NCBI GenBank assembly: GCA_011773575.1
Contig: WVXJ01000106.1
Span: 1 to 15,423, forward strand
From: Armatimonadota bacterium
Lineage (GTDB): Bacteria; Armatimonadota; Hebobacteria; Hebobacterales; WVXJ01
Direction of reading: 5' to 3'
DNA: 15,423 nucleotides
Below, one piece after another: positions 6,446 to 13,591 of the stretch. A model generated the notes under the pieces. The model did not search any database, was not told where the DNA came from, and saw nothing but the letters and a program-made list of their open reading frames with translations. The position numbers were made by a program, and so were the translations under genes. Positions within the stretch are counted from its first letter, which is position 1; every line of letters begins with the position of its first letter.

Positions 6446-7618
6446 TCAGCGTGCGAGAGCTGCTGCCAGCGGGGTCGGAATGCGAGCCGCGTCGCCCACT
6501 CGTTCTCTCTCAGCCGCCCAAAGATACAAACAGGTGTAGTATGAGGTGCGGACGAACTCCGTGAAGCAGATGGTTGCTATGAAAAACAAGCCTCCGATTG
6601 CAAGTGTAGCAATAAGCAGAGCCCCATGCCCAGCAACTGAGAGAAAGGCGCCGATGCCGCCGAAGATGAGTATCACCAAAAAGATCATTGCGCCGTTGAC
6701 AATGCTTATACCAATCTCGCCCACAGCAATGGGAACGAAATTGCCGGAATGAAGATTCTTCGCCCTGTCTAGAGCCCCGCCGAAGGATATATCTTCAAGG
6801 ATGATGATGGGAACCAGCAGGTAGGTTGCCACCATCCATGTGCGTTCTATTGCCCAACCCGCGGCTTTGCCGGCCAGCCCGCCGCGGCGACGCAGCGCCC
6901 TAGCAATTGAGGTGACAATCAGAGTGGCCACAGCCAGATAGATAAGCGCGAGAGCATTCTTCAAGGCATCGGCAAAGGCCTCTCCAAGTTTCGCGTCACG
7001 GCCGCGCAAGCGGGAATTCACCAAGTTCACCGTCATCCCCATGAAGAAGTAAGTGACGAGATAACAGACGAAACCCAAGCCGGCAAACAACAGGAACCTG
7101 GGAATATCGGGGCCGTACGCCTGATTCCCTTCGAAGAGTTCTTGCAGATGACCCGTATAATGAGCCACCAGAAGGAACGCTGCAACAATCGCTCCATTTG
7201 TAAGGAAGGCGAAGAGAGAAGGCAATAGCATATCCTTGTCGCGGAAGGCAATGCGCATGCTCTGGCCGATGAAAGTGAAGGCCCGGCTCACACTGGTGAA
7301 GAAGTCGGTGGAATATGAAGCGCGCTGCATAAAGACTTCGGGCGCGCGGCTGAAGGTGTCGAGATCCGCCGAGTAGGGCAGGGGAGGCTTCGAAGGCGCC
7401 TGTGGCTGAGGAGAAGTGTACTGCTCGGGAGCGCAGGTCACACAGAGGCCGCCGGCCGCGGGCAGACACTCAGCGCAGAGCATCTTTCGGCAGTTGGGAC
7501 ATCGGCCGACAATACCCTGATGGTTGCAGATGGCGCACTTCTGCTCCGCCCTGTGTTTGCAGCGGGGACATTCGTCTTCAAAGGACTGCAGCACATAACC
7601 GCATCTGTCGCATTTCAT
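6446..7618 (-). CDS. Zinc-ribbon multi-pass membrane protein (DUF6159-like)
   Basis: The 390-residue protein begins with six CxxC pairs in 62 residues: C3/C6, C17/C20, C28/C31, C40/C43, C48/C51 and C59/C62. That is enough for three zinc-ribbon or B-box-like sites. A proline-rich linker (65-85) is followed by about six or seven hydrophobic segments (around 132-153, 174-198, 221-240, 259-275, 296-320, 322-330 with 332-352). A basic ALRRRGG loop lies near 241-247. It should sit in the inner membrane with the zinc domain in the cytoplasm. The membrane part resembles DUF6159 as I recall it; function is unknown. The frame stays open upstream to 7825, but ATG 7618 starts directly at the first CxxC, and the upstream part would run into the divergent dehydrogenase gene. 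The ribosome site is weak. Confidence 0.75.
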   Translation of the reverse strand: MKCDRCGYVLQSFEDECPRCKHRAEQKCAICNHQGIVGRCPNCRKMLCAECLPAAGGLCVTCAPEQYTSPQPQAPSKPPLPYSADLDTFSRAPEVFMQRASYSTDFFTSVSRAFTFIGQSMRIAFRDKDMLLPSLFAFLTNGAIVAAFLLVAHYTGHLQELFEGNQAYGPDIPRFLLFAGLGFVCYLVTYFFMGMTVNLVNSRLRGRDAKLGEAFADALKNALALIYLAVATLIVTSIARALRRRGGLAGKAAGWAIERTWMVATYLLVPIIILEDISFGGALDRAKNLHSGNFVPIAVGEIGISIVNGAMIFLVILIFGGIGAFLSVAGHGALLIATLAIGGLFFIATICFTEFVRTSYYTCLYLWAAERERVGDAARIPTPLAAALAR

Positions 7619-7647
7619 GTCTGCTCTCAGGGAGTAGATTTCCGCAC

Positions 7648-7680
7648 TGCTTTGCTGCAATCCTTCTTTCAGGCAAAGCA
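7648..7680. promoter_or_regulatory. 8-bp inverted repeat in divergent intergenic region
   Basis: TGCTTTGC and GCAAAGCA form perfect 8-bp arms separated by 17 nt, between the divergent membrane-protein and dehydrogenase genes. A smaller palindrome, TTGCTGCAA, overlaps the left arm (7652-7660). It may be an operator or an RNA hairpin. I see no convincing promoter hexamers in the 7619-7799 gap. Confidence 0.3.
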
Positions 7681-7743
7681 CTCGCGCATCGAATTTCGCT
7701 GCAAAAAAGAGGAATCCCATCACAGCGGCTTGAAAGAAAGCAG

Positions 7744-7760
7744 GGGGCGGCTGACGCCCC
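7744..7760 (+). promoter_or_regulatory. GC-rich hairpin in the leader of the dehydrogenase gene
   Basis: GGGGCG and CGCCCC are perfect 6-bp arms around a GCTGA loop. It lies about 30 nt before the ribosome site of the Gfo/Idh gene. No T-run follows on the plus strand, so it is not a standard terminator. It may block read-through from upstream or stabilise the mRNA. Confidence 0.35.
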
Positions 7761-7799
7761 GGACAACAGTCAATCGGAACCGAAAAGGGGAGATTCAGG

Positions 7800-8966
7800 A
7801 TGGCAAAGAGAGTCAATATCGGCATGGTGGGTTACAAGTTCATGGGCAGAACCCATAGTAATGCCTATCGGCAAGTTTGCAGATTCTTCGACTGTCCGGT
7901 GGAGCCGGTGATGAAGGCGGTGTGCGGCCGCAACCGCGCAGGGGTGACTCAGGCCGCCGAACAGTTGGGATGGGAAAGCGTGGAGACGAATTGGCGCAAA
8001 CTGGTCGCGCGCCCGGATATTGATGTCATAGACATCTCCACGGGCAATAACACTCACGCGCCCATCGCCATCGCCGCCGCCAAAGCCGGCAAGCATATCT
8101 TCTGCGAGAAGCCTCTGGCGATGAATGTGGCCGAAGCGAAGAAGATGGTCGCCGCGGTGGAGAAGGCCGGGGTCAAACACATGATCAATTTCAACTATCG
8201 CGGGGTCCCCGCGGTGGTGCTGGCCAAGCAGATGATTGCCGAGGGCCGGCTGGGACAAATCTATCACTGGCGGGGAACCTACCTGCAGGACTGGATCGTT
8301 GACCCTGAATTCCCGCTCGTGTGGAGACTGGAAAAACGGCTTGCCGGAGCCGGAGCGCTGGGTGACATCGGCGCCCACAGCATTGATTTGGCCCGTTACC
8401 TGGTGGGGGAGATAACCGAAGTTGTCGCCGATATGAAGACCTTTATCGAGAAGCGGCCCAAGCTGGCCGATGCTGCGGGAGGATTGGCCGCGGCGAAACG
8501 CTCCAAGGCGAAAGGCCGGGTGACGGTGGATGATGCCGCCATCTTTCTGACTCGCTTTGACAATGGAGCCATGGGTACATTCGAGGCCTCCAGGTTTGCT
8601 CCGGGCCGCAGGAACTATAATACATTTGAAATCAGCGGCTCCAAGGGCAGCCTTCGCTTCTGCTTCGAGCAGATGAATGAATTGGAATATTTCGACAACA
8701 CCGCCCCCGCGGAGGTGCAGGGATTCACCAAGATACTGGTGACCGATGGAACCGTGCACCCCTATTTCGGGGCCTGGTGGCCGGGCGGCCATATCATCGG
8801 CTATGAGCATACTTTCGTGCACATGGTGTATGAGTTCCTTAAGGCTTTGCGCGGCAGGAAGAACCCGAAACCGGATTTCTATGACGGGCTGCGCAACCAG
8901 ATAGTATTGGAGGCCGTGGAGAAATCCGCAAAGAGCCGCCGCTGGGTAAAGATTTCCATCGGCTGA
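7800..8966 (+). CDS. Gfo/Idh/MocA family NAD(P)-dependent sugar oxidoreductase
   Basis: The 388-residue cytosolic protein has the two-domain Gfo/Idh/MocA layout. Residues 1-125 are the Rossmann domain and the remainder is the sheet-forming C-terminal domain. The nucleotide loop is IGMVGYKFMGRTHS (7-20); residue 13 is Lys where the common GxGxxG has Gly. FCEKPLAMN (101-109) carries the family's EKP with Lys104, and GALGDIGAHSIDLARYL (185-201) holds Asp189 and His193 of the catalytic region. It likely oxidises a hydroxyl of a sugar, inositol or sugar acid; the substrate is unknown. GGGGAG lies 8 nt upstream of the ATG. The TIM-barrel enzyme follows 51 nt later and an ABC ATPase after that, consistent with one carbohydrate-utilisation operon. 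It has its own divergent intergenic region with hairpins. Confidence 0.92.
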   Translation: MAKRVNIGMVGYKFMGRTHSNAYRQVCRFFDCPVEPVMKAVCGRNRAGVTQAAEQLGWESVETNWRKLVARPDIDVIDISTGNNTHAPIAIAAAKAGKHIFCEKPLAMNVAEAKKMVAAVEKAGVKHMINFNYRGVPAVVLAKQMIAEGRLGQIYHWRGTYLQDWIVDPEFPLVWRLEKRLAGAGALGDIGAHSIDLARYLVGEITEVVADMKTFIEKRPKLADAAGGLAAAKRSKAKGRVTVDDAAIFLTRFDNGAMGTFEASRFAPGRRNYNTFEISGSKGSLRFCFEQMNELEYFDNTAPAEVQGFTKILVTDGTVHPYFGAWWPGGHIIGYEHTFVHMVYEFLKALRGRKNPKPDFYDGLRNQIVLEAVEKSAKSRRWVKISIG

Positions 8967-9017
8967 TAGGGTCCTGTTACCCCATCAGCACTACTGGAGA
9001 CAACACAGGAGGAGAAG

Positions 9018-9980
9018 ATGAAAGTCGGAGTATTCACTGTCCTATTCGGCCAGTGGCCTTTGGAAAAGGCGCTGGATTATATCGCCGAAGCCGGAGCAGA
9101 GGCGGTGGAAATCGGCACCGGCAATTATCCTGGAGGCGCGCACTGCAATCCAAAGGCACTTCTCGCCAGCGCGGCCAAGCGCAAGAAGTTCATGAAAGCG
9201 ATTGAGAACCGGGGGCTCACACTTTCCGCGCTCTCTTGCCATGGCAACCCGTTGCACCCCAGTAGCCGTATCGCCGCCGCCCATCATAAGACCCAGAGAG
9301 ATACCATACTGCTGGCCGAGAAACTGGGAATAGACCGGGTGGTCACATTCTCCGGCTGCCCGGGTGACAGCGAGAGAGCGAAACACCCCAACTGGGTGAC
9401 CTGCCCCTGGCCCGATGATTTCAGTGAGATCATAAAGTGGCAGTGGGAGAAGAAGGTCATCCCCTATTGGAAAGCGGAAGGCAAGTTTGCGAAGACACAC
9501 AAGGTCAGATTATGCTTCGAGATGCACCCGGGCTTTGTGGTGTATAATACGGAAACAATGCTCAGGCTGCGTGAAGCCTGCGGAGAGAACATCGGAGCGA
9601 ACTTCGATCCCAGCCATCTTTTCTGGCAGGGGATGGATCCGATAGTCTCCATCCGCGCGTTAGGTGACGCGATTTTCCATTTCCACGCCAAGGACTCCAA
9701 GGTCTATGAGTCCAGCAGCCTTCTCAATGGAGTGTTGGATACGAAGCATTATGGGGATGAGATTAACCGCTCTTGGATCTTCCGCACCGTGGGCTACGGT
9801 CACGGTCAGGATGTGTGGAAAGACATCATTTCCACTTTGCGGATGGTGGGATATGATGATGTTCTCTCCATCGAACACGAGGATTCCTTGATGAGCGTGG
9901 AGGAGGGATTCCGCAAAGCGGTGGCCTTCCTGAAGGAGGTATTGATTGCCGAAGAGACTGGAGAGATGTGGTGGGCTTAG
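9018..9980 (+). CDS. Sugar phosphate isomerase/epimerase (xylose isomerase-like TIM barrel)
   Basis: The 320-residue protein is an AP-endonuclease-2/xylose-isomerase-like barrel. Likely metal ligands are at the expected barrel positions: Glu168 (LCFEMHPG), Asp197 (ANFDPSH, with His200), His223 (HFHAKD) and Glu286 (LSIEHED). Family members include inosose dehydratase, tagatose and allulose epimerases, and related enzymes, so isomerase, epimerase or dehydratase activity on a keto-sugar is expected. AGGAGGAG stands just before the ATG. Its position right after a Gfo/Idh dehydrogenase is a recurring pairing in which the dehydrogenase makes a keto-sugar that the barrel enzyme then converts. That link is inference. 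No signal peptide is seen. Confidence 0.92.
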   Translation: MKVGVFTVLFGQWPLEKALDYIAEAGAEAVEIGTGNYPGGAHCNPKALLASAAKRKKFMKAIENRGLTLSALSCHGNPLHPSSRIAAAHHKTQRDTILLAEKLGIDRVVTFSGCPGDSERAKHPNWVTCPWPDDFSEIIKWQWEKKVIPYWKAEGKFAKTHKVRLCFEMHPGFVVYNTETMLRLREACGENIGANFDPSHLFWQGMDPIVSIRALGDAIFHFHAKDSKVYESSSLLNGVLDTKHYGDEINRSWIFRTVGYGHGQDVWKDIISTLRMVGYDDVLSIEHEDSLMSVEEGFRKAVAFLKEVLIAEETGEMWWA

Positions 9981-10055
9981 ACCGGCTCTTTGGCAGCAGT
10001 GCCGCCCAGCACGACCTACCTGCAAGATAGACAGGGAAGCACATAGCCGGAGGAG

Positions 10056-10066
10056 GTTCTAAGAAC
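10056..10066 (+). promoter_or_regulatory. Small palindrome between ribosome site and start of the ABC ATPase gene
   Basis: GTTCT-A-AGAAC lies between AGGAGG (10051-10056) and ATG 10069. The resulting 12-nt gap is longer than usual. Folding would shorten the effective distance, or the palindrome could be a small operator. A single-base loop is too tight for all five pairs. Confidence 0.3.
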
Positions 10067-10068
10067 TA

Positions 10069-11172
10069 ATGGCCCAGGTAAAAGTAAGCCGAATAAACAA
10101 GTACTTCAAGAACATATGCGCGGTGGGTGATGTGAGCCTGGAGGCGCAAGATGGAGAGTTCCTCATACTCGTGGGGCCTTCCGGCTGTGGCAAGACCACA
10201 CTTCTGCGCATCATCGCGGGATTGGAAGAGCCGGATTCGGGAGAGATCTGGGTCGGAGACAAACTTGTAAATGACATCTCTCCTCGGGATAGGGATGTGG
10301 CCATGGTTTTTCAGAACTATGCGCTCTATCCCCATATGAGCGTTTTTGACAACATGGCCTTCGGCCTGAAGATGCGAAAAGTGGCGAAAACCGAGATCCA
10401 GAGCCGGGTGAAAGAGACGGCGCAGCTGCTGGGCCTTCAAAGCCTTCTGGGCCGACGCCCGAAACAATTGTCTGGAGGGCAGCGACAGCGGGTTGCACTG
10501 GGGCGCGCAATCGTGCGCAATGCACAGGTCTTTCTCATGGACGAGCCTCTCTCGAACTTGGATGCGAAGTTGCGTGTGCAGACCCGCGCTGAACTCATTA
10601 AACTCCACCGGCGGCTCGGTGTAACCACCATCTACGTGACTCATGATCAGACCGAGGCGATGACTATGGGAGAACGCATCGCTGTACTGAAAGACGGTCT
10701 CCTGCAGCAGGTTGATGATCCCATCACCCTCTACCGACATCCTGTCAACCAGTTCGTAGCAGGATTCATCGGTAGCCCTACCATGAACTTTCTGCCCGTG
10801 GTAGTGCAGAATCGGGATGGCGGAGTGTATATCGAAGGAAAAGGGATCAACCTGCGACTGCCGGAGGAATTCGCCTCCAAGGTGAAACATCTGGAGGGCA
10901 AGCCGTCCGCATTCGGCATCCGCCCACAGGACTTGTATCACCATGCCCGCAGCCCCATCTCGGCGGCGGCAGATAATTCTGCCCGCTTAATGGTAGATGT
11001 GGTGGAGCCCACCGGTGATGATATGCATGTCTATCTACTGGCGGAAGACACACCGATTGTGGCGAATCTCCCTGCAGAGGCATCTGTCGAAGTGGGACAG
11101 CCATTGGAAGTGGTCTTTGATATGGAAAAGTCTCACCTCTTTGAGCCTGACACCGAGAAGACTATCTTCTAG
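10069..11172 (+). CDS. ABC transporter ATP-binding protein, MalK/UgpC/MsmX type
   Basis: The 367-residue protein is a complete sugar-importer ATPase. It has Walker A GPSGCGKT (36-43), Q-loop Gln82 (VFQNYALYPHMSV), signature LSGGQRQR (134-141), Walker B VFLMDEP with Glu159, the D-loop SNLD and the switch His192 (THDQTEAMTMG). The C-terminal extension (about 235-367) with IGSPTMNF and FGIRPQDL is the TOBE/regulatory domain typical of this subgroup. It should power import of sugars, oligosaccharides or glycerol 3-phosphate at the inner face of the membrane. No permease or solute-binding gene is adjacent, so it is probably an orphan ATPase shared by transporters encoded elsewhere, as MsmX is in Bacillus. 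It lies 88 nt after the TIM-barrel gene and 15 nt before prs. Confidence 0.95.
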   Translation: MAQVKVSRINKYFKNICAVGDVSLEAQDGEFLILVGPSGCGKTTLLRIIAGLEEPDSGEIWVGDKLVNDISPRDRDVAMVFQNYALYPHMSVFDNMAFGLKMRKVAKTEIQSRVKETAQLLGLQSLLGRRPKQLSGGQRQRVALGRAIVRNAQVFLMDEPLSNLDAKLRVQTRAELIKLHRRLGVTTIYVTHDQTEAMTMGERIAVLKDGLLQQVDDPITLYRHPVNQFVAGFIGSPTMNFLPVVVQNRDGGVYIEGKGINLRLPEEFASKVKHLEGKPSAFGIRPQDLYHHARSPISAAADNSARLMVDVVEPTGDDMHVYLLAEDTPIVANLPAEASVEVGQPLEVVFDMEKSHLFEPDTEKTIF

Positions 11173-11187
11173 CGCGGAAAGCGACGA

Positions 11188-12174
11188 ATGATGAAACGCG
11201 ATTCAGCGGAACTTGATGATCTGAGAATAATCACAGGCAGTGCGAACCCGGCGCTGGCGGCAGATATTGCCAGCCGCCTGCAAGTCGGCCTCACTTCTTT
11301 GCACATCTCTCGTTTCGCGGATCAGGAAATTCACGTATTGATCAACGAGAGTGTCAGGGGTGATGACGTCTTCGTAATTCAACCGACCTGTACGCCGGCG
11401 AGCGAAAATCTGATGGAGTTACTAATCATCCTGGACGCGCTCAAACGCGCCTCTCCGGAACGGGTTACCGCGGTGATTCCCTATTACGGATATGCCCGCC
11501 AGGAGAGAAAGGAGAAGCCGAGAGAGCCAATAACCGCCAAGCTCGTTGCGGATCTGCTTGGCGTGGCCGGGATTGATCGTGTGCTTACAGTGGATTTGCA
11601 CGTGCAGTCCATCCAGGGATTTTTCAACTGCCCGGTGGATCATCTACTGGCAGGACCGCTCTTCGCCGACCACTTTCTGGAAAGAGGTCTGGGAGGCAAG
11701 GACGTCGTTGTGGTCTCTCCCGATGTAGGAGGGGTGGGAAGCGCGAGAGCCTTTGCCGACAGGTTGCATTCACCTCTGGCAATCATCGCCAAGCGCCGTC
11801 CTGAGGTAGACAAAGTGGCGGTGATGGAGGTAATTGGGGAATTGGAGCGAGATTGTGCCATCATGATAGACGACATGATAACCACCGGAGCCTCTGTGAT
11901 GATGGCAGCCCAGGCGCTGGCAGAGCGCGGAGTGAAGGATATATATGTTTGTGCCACCCACCCGGTTCTCTCCGAAAACGCTTGCCAGAGGCTGGAGGAT
12001 GCTCCGATCAAGGAAATGGTGGTTACAGATACCATCCCGATTCCGGCAGAGAAGCATACCCCCAAGCTCAAGGTGATCTCTATCGCCCCGCTGCTGGCGG
12101 AGGCGATTCGCCGCGTCCACTCCGATACCAGTGTCTCCGCTCTCTTTGAGCCCTCTTGGGACAAGCAGGAGTAG
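11188..12174 (+). CDS. prs: Ribose-phosphate pyrophosphokinase (PRPP synthetase)
   Basis: The 328-residue class I enzyme transfers pyrophosphate from ATP to ribose 5-phosphate, giving PRPP for purine, pyrimidine, histidine, tryptophan and NAD synthesis. Motifs seen are ISRFADQEIHVLINESVRG (40-58), PYYGYARQERK (98-108, ATP-binding), DLHVQSIQGFF (136-146, metal and substrate region), VVVSPDVGGVGSAR (174-187), and the PRPP loop IMIDDMITTGAS (225-236) with Asp228 and Asp229. DLHVQSIQG has Val-Gln-Ser where Ala-Asp/Gly-Gln is usual. The ATG at 11188 follows a weak GGAAAG; a second ATG directly after is equally possible. It is 15 nt downstream of the ABC ATPase and so likely co-transcribed. No terminator hairpin is seen after it. 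Confidence 0.96.
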   Translation: MMKRDSAELDDLRIITGSANPALAADIASRLQVGLTSLHISRFADQEIHVLINESVRGDDVFVIQPTCTPASENLMELLIILDALKRASPERVTAVIPYYGYARQERKEKPREPITAKLVADLLGVAGIDRVLTVDLHVQSIQGFFNCPVDHLLAGPLFADHFLERGLGGKDVVVVSPDVGGVGSARAFADRLHSPLAIIAKRRPEVDKVAVMEVIGELERDCAIMIDDMITTGASVMMAAQALAERGVKDIYVCATHPVLSENACQRLEDAPIKEMVVTDTIPIPAEKHTPKLKVISIAPLLAEAIRRVHSDTSVSALFEPSWDKQE

Positions 12175-12220
12175 AAGCGCTCTCCTCCCGGGTGTTCCGG
12201 CGTGATGCTACCGCAGACCC

Positions 12221-12249
12221 TTGCCTTTAGCAGCAGAATCTGCTATTCT
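12221..12249 (+). promoter_or_regulatory. Promoter of the XRE regulator gene with internal palindrome
   Basis: TTGCCT (12221-12226) and TATTCT (12244-12249) are exactly 17 bp apart, and TGC before the -10 adds the extended motif. Initiation near 12256 gives a leader of about 16 nt before ATG 12272. The spacer holds a perfect palindrome, AGCAGA-A-TCTGCT (12232-12244), in the right place for a repressor to block polymerase. An autoregulatory operator is inferred. Confidence 0.65.
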
Positions 12250-12271
12250 ACAGACAGTCGGGGGAAGCAAA

Positions 12272-12904
12272 ATGGGGGGTCCCGAAATGGATATCTATCG
12301 CCGTATAGGCGAGCGTATTCGCCACGCGCGCTCACGAGCAGGGCTTACCCAACCGCAGCTTGCTCGTCTCCTCAACGTCAGCAAAGGCATCATTTCTCGC
12401 TGGGAAACCGGACTTGCGCGTCCGAGCCTTGATCGCCTGGAACCTCTTGCCCGCAGACTTGAAATCTCGCTGGAGGCTATGCTTGGGTTTACCGGCGTCG
12501 AAGAGACTGGCGGTTATCCCGTACGAGGTGTGCCCGTTTGGGAGATGGCTTCGGAGATCATCCCGGACTTCAAGCCCACTTCGTGCATCGGCGCGACCTT
12601 TGTCAGCGAAGAGGAAGCTCTTGCCGTGCAGGCAGCGCTACTCATACCGAGTGATTGCTTCTGCCCCTACTTCTTCACCGGAGATGTAGTAGGAGTGCAA
12701 ACGGCGGGACGTGCAAAGCTGGGCGAAATTGTGTTTATCCGCAAGAACAAGAAAGTGGCGTTGTACTGTTATGGAGGAAGGAAGAAGGGCGACATACTGC
12801 TGCCCATGGGGGTTTCACAGAGAGTAGAGACTGTTGCGCGTATTGACCTGGTGGGGATCTTTCGCTGGCTGCATCGGCCGGGGAAAGTCATCTCTCGCGG
12901 CTAG
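12272..12904 (+). CDS. XRE-family regulator with degenerate LexA/S24-like C-terminal domain
   Basis: The 210-residue protein starts with an XRE helix-turn-helix (about 8-65; LTQPQLARLLNVSKGIISRW at 25-44). A linker follows, then a region that resembles the LexA/phage-CI dimerisation and self-cleavage fold. PVRGVPVWEMAS (83-94) sits where the cleavage loop lies, PSDCFCPYFFTGDVVGVQ (126-143) corresponds to the GDSMxPxxxxGDxV stretch, and LGEIVFIRKNKKVALYCYGG and KKGDILLP follow. The catalytic Ser position reads Cys129, no Lys is seen at the strand position of the dyad, and the Ala-Gly cleavage pair is absent. Self-cleavage is therefore unlikely. The frame is open back to 12221, but that TTG is the -35 box. 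ATG 12272 has GGGGGAAG just upstream and is preferred; ATG 12287 is possible. The gene converges on rex with 11 nt between stops. Confidence 0.8.
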   Translation: MGGPEMDIYRRIGERIRHARSRAGLTQPQLARLLNVSKGIISRWETGLARPSLDRLEPLARRLEISLEAMLGFTGVEETGGYPVRGVPVWEMASEIIPDFKPTSCIGATFVSEEEALAVQAALLIPSDCFCPYFFTGDVVGVQTAGRAKLGEIVFIRKNKKVALYCYGGRKKGDILLPMGVSQRVETVARIDLVGIFRWLHRPGKVISRG

Positions 12905-12915
12905 ACGTGTTCGCC

Positions 12916-13542
12916 TTATGGCTTGGGCAGATAGAAACAGATAACCTCCAATTCTTTCATCAAGTCCACGTTCCTAATCGTAGTACCTTGAGGGCTGACT
13001 ATTCTCGTGGGGGAGAAATTCAGGATTGAGCGAATCCCCCCTTGAGCCATCAGTTCGGCCACTCCCTGAGCGGCTTCTGCAGGAGTGGTAATGATTCCTA
13101 TCTCCACACCTTGTTCCTGCGTTATTCTGGGCAACTCCCGCACATCTTTTATCTCCACATCCCACAGAGGTCGGCCGATCTTGGAGAGGTTGTTATCGAA
13201 GGCCGCTACAAGGGAAAAGATACTGCTGCGAAGCCCCTGATAGCCAGCGAGTGCAGCGCCGAGATTTCCCGCTCCCACGATGACCACTTTGCGAGGCCGA
13301 TCCAACTGCATGATATGGGAAAGCCGGGTCAGCAGTGGTTCGACGGCATACCCCAAGCCGGGCTTGCCGAATTCTCCAAAATAGGAAAGGTCTTTGCGTA
13401 CCTGACCGGCAGTGATGCCGGTCCTCTCCTGGATACCGGCCGAAGAGATGGTATCGAGTCCTTCCGCGTGAACCTGTCTAAGGCAGCGCAGGTATATGGA
13501 CAATCTCAGCACTGTGGGCTCGGGCGCCCGCCCGGTTGGCAC
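12916..13542 (-). CDS. rex: Redox-sensing transcriptional repressor Rex
   Basis: The 208-residue protein senses the NADH/NAD+ ratio and represses fermentation and respiration genes when NADH is low. Residues 1-80 are the winged helix, with VLRLSIYLRCL (11-21), SSAGIQERTGITAGQVRKDLSYFGEFGKPGLGY (33-65) carrying the Rex DNA-reading signature. The Rossmann domain has VVIVGAGNLGAALAGY (86-101; Gly90, Gly92, Gly95), and NFSPTRI near the end fits the NADH-site region. The longest frame begins with TTG at 13620, but that codon is the -35 box of the gene's promoter. GTG 13542 has AGGGAGG (13549-13555) 6 nt upstream and places VPTGRAPEPT directly before the conserved helix, so I use it. It is divergent from eno, and a Rex box lies just after its -10. 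Confidence 0.95.
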   Translation of the reverse strand: MPTGRAPEPTVLRLSIYLRCLRQVHAEGLDTISSAGIQERTGITAGQVRKDLSYFGEFGKPGLGYAVEPLLTRLSHIMQLDRPRKVVIVGAGNLGAALAGYQGLRSSIFSLVAAFDNNLSKIGRPLWDVEIKDVRELPRITQEQGVEIGIITTPAEAAQGVAELMAQGGIRSILNFSPTRIVSPQGTTIRNVDLMKELEVICFYLPKP

Positions 13543-13565
13543 CTTATGCCTCCCTCTCTGTGAGC

Positions 13566-13583
13566 TTGTGCTTTCTTTCACAA
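13566..13583. promoter_or_regulatory. Rex operator (ROP) in the rex leader
   Basis: TTGTG-N8-CACAA is a perfect inverted repeat with the half-site known for Rex (consensus TTGTGA-N6-TCACAA). On the minus strand one half reads TTGTGA in full; the other has GCACAA. Flanking GAG (13562-13564) and CTC (13585-13587) extend the symmetry. It spans about +2 to +19 of the predicted rex transcript, a typical repressor position. Autoregulation is inferred. Confidence 0.75.
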
Positions 13584-13591
13584 TCTCCAGA

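Noticed and set aside
7619..7825. N-terminal extension of the zinc-ribbon membrane protein by 69 codons
   Set aside because: It would overlap the divergent dehydrogenase start and intergenic repeats, and the conserved part begins exactly at ATG 7618.
7770..8822. 350-codon open frame on the minus strand opposite the Gfo/Idh gene
   Set aside because: It is an antisense shadow of a well-supported gene in GC-rich sequence, with low-complexity His/Gly-rich translation and no motifs.
10066..10944. 292-codon open frame on the minus strand opposite the ABC ATPase gene
   Set aside because: Antisense shadow of a gene with complete ABC motifs; no independent support.
12905..12915. Terminator between the convergent XRE and rex genes
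   Set aside because: Only 11 nt separate the stops and no inverted repeat with a T-run is present.
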